The notes under the pieces: generated by a model
What the model was told of the DNA's origin: nothing
Databases searched by the model: none
Seen by the model: only the letters and a program-made list of their open reading frames with translations
Program-made: the position numbers and the translations under genes
Shown: piece after piece, positions 39,043 to 39,788 of the stretch
Layout of the letters: each line of letters begins with the position of its first letter
Position numbering within the stretch: position 1 is the stretch's first letter
Assembly (NCBI GenBank): GCA_003427395.1
Contig: BFEA01000092.1
Span: 2,524,542-2,564,329 of the forward strand
DNA length: 39,788 bases
Source of the DNA: Chara braunii
Taxonomy: Eukaryota; Streptophyta; Charophyceae; Charales; Characeae
Direction: 5' to 3'

Positions 39043-39260
39043 TCCTCTCAAGTTCATTGGCATGCTTCTCCATGATATTCAGTAGAAGTGGATTCTCTTC
39101 AGTTAACAAGTTTACAATTACATCAGACTCATGATCAGAGTGATCACACCTCCTTTTGGAGTTGCCGTCAGAGTTCAAACCTGCTGGTAGTACGTTCCAA
39201 GGGCCTGAATGACGGCACGACATAATACCGTCATTGTCATCGTTATCCAGCCCCCATTAT
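39043..39260 (-). CDS. Possible 3' exon of a minus-strand host gene
   Basis: Reading right to left, an open frame LDNDDNDGIMSCRHSG... continues through NSKRRCDHSDHESDVIVNLL and NPLLLNIMEKHANELERSY to TGA. Codon use and the mixed helical composition look protein-like, but the exon start is unclear. An alternative acceptor (CATTCAG, about 39200) would give ALGTYYQQV and a stop in phase with the next exon. No family recognised. Confidence 0.3.
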
Positions 39261-39351
39261 GGATTAGTGATTACACATTATCCTTTTTTTTTCTTTTTCT
39301 TTTTTTTTAAATCCTCCTCTTTTTTTCTTTTTTTTTTTAACCCCATTTTAC

Positions 39352-39492
39352 CTGCTTTTGAATCAGATTGAAAGCCAAGGTGATGTCAAAATGTTTCTGG
39401 AGCGCGTCCTTTCCCAGCTCCCTCATTGTCCACGATATTGCTTCTGCCTGCTTTCGTAACTTCAGCTCTTGTCCCAAGGTTCTGGTATATGC
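39352..39492 (-). CDS. Possible internal exon of a minus-strand host gene
   Basis: Minus strand: ATGAAACAG|GCATATACC ... CAAAAGCAG|GTAAAATGG. The 141 bases between the acceptor-like and donor-like sites are exactly 47 open codons: AYTRTLGQELKLRKQAEAIS, WTMRELGKDALQKHFDITLA, FNLIQKQ. It is strongly helix-forming and amphipathic. It is too short for ATG-based calling, and I do not recognise the family. Confidence 0.45.
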
Positions 39493-39573
39493 CTGTTTCA
39501 TCCAACAGAAGAAAGAATTACCATAAATATTAAATTACCATCAATCCAATTATTTGTATTTTACTATTTTTAC

Positions 39574-39603
39574 CTTTGTAATTTCATCTCTCTTGAAATA
39601 TGC
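39574..39603 (-). CDS. Possible micro-exon of the same minus-strand gene
   Basis: Minus strand: GGTGAAACAG|GCATATTTCAAGAGAGATGA...ACAAAG|GTAAAA gives ten open codons (AYFKRDEITK) between acceptor- and donor-like sites. Its acceptor region and flank (ATATGCCTGTTTCAYCCAA on the plus strand) duplicate the one at 39487-39505, so it may instead be a partial duplication of the exon at 39352-39492. Confidence 0.25.
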
Positions 39604-39659
39604 CTGTTTCACCCAATATGAAGAAAGAATTACCATCCAATTATTGTTCGAATTCTTTC

Positions 39660-39788
39660 CTTCCTTCCTCCTGCCCTCCTCTTCTTCCTCCCTCCTTCTG
39701 TCCGTCCCTTCATCCCTCCATCCATCCGCCCGTTCGTCCGTCCCTCCCTCCCTCCCACTCGGCCCCCCCCCCCCCCCCCCCCCCCCCC
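39660..39788. repeat. CCTT/CCAT-rich tract ending in a C homopolymer
   Basis: Degenerate CCTT, CCAT and CCGT tetranucleotides, then an uninterrupted C run from about 39764 to the window end. It looks like a contig end or an unresolved homopolymer. Confidence 0.85.

Overview
The window looks like nuclear DNA of a streptophyte green alga or an early-diverging plant. A charophyte such as Chara would fit, but I cannot prove the species. The evidence is a plant-type TXNDC9/PhLP3 gene, remains of a starch/alpha-glucan phosphorylase, a nuclear insert of mitochondrial DNA (start of sdh4 plus a piece of large-subunit rRNA), LINE debris, and a very large LTR retrotransposon. Single Ns at 23957, 23982, 24793, 29666 and 36141 lie in or beside repeats and look like assembly joins. 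Continuity across them is not certain.

Positions 1-25971 belong to one Ty3/gypsy-type LTR retrotransposon on the + strand. The right end of the 5' LTR (1-1176) matches the right end of the 3' LTR (about 24795-25971) at about 96% by eye, and both end in CCCCTACA. A primer-binding-site-like sequence starts at 1181. Between a long leader and gag (2926-6357) lie four tandem, diverged copies (A-D) of an unrecognised ORF family of about 250-290 codons. All four are decayed, mostly by a few stops or a single-base shift. Then come a broken gag with a zinc knuckle, a protease ORF, an RT/RNase H ORF with two catalytic-site changes, a broken integrase that keeps D,D-35-E, and an intact 205-residue post-pol ORF with a SUMO-interacting-motif-like segment. 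The rest of the internal region (14.4-18.0 kb) is mostly non-coding and ends in a hairpin plus G-rich polypurine tract.

The 3' LTR may begin at 17989 (TG after the polypurine tract). That would make it about 8 kb long and packed with tandem arrays: 51-bp, TTC, 91-bp (about 28 copies), 80-bp (10 copies) and 54-bp (about 24 copies) units. The whole element would then be about 33 kb. This boundary is inferred. Splice-like signals suggest a spliced leader feeding several downstream ORFs: a CAG|GTGAGT donor kept in both LTRs, and TGTGCAG tracts just upstream of the ATGs of copies B and D and of gag.

Right of the element are a pair of roughly 665-bp direct repeats, a LINE fragment, and a 70-bp triplication ending 5 bases before the intact intronless TXNDC9-like gene (27805-28575). 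Next come two broken phosphorylase segments with GT/GA microsatellites, LINE 3'-end debris on the minus strand, about 3 kb with nothing recognisable, a family of poly(A)-tailed hairpin-bearing repeats, the mitochondrial insert, and possible exons of a minus-strand host gene before a terminal C run.
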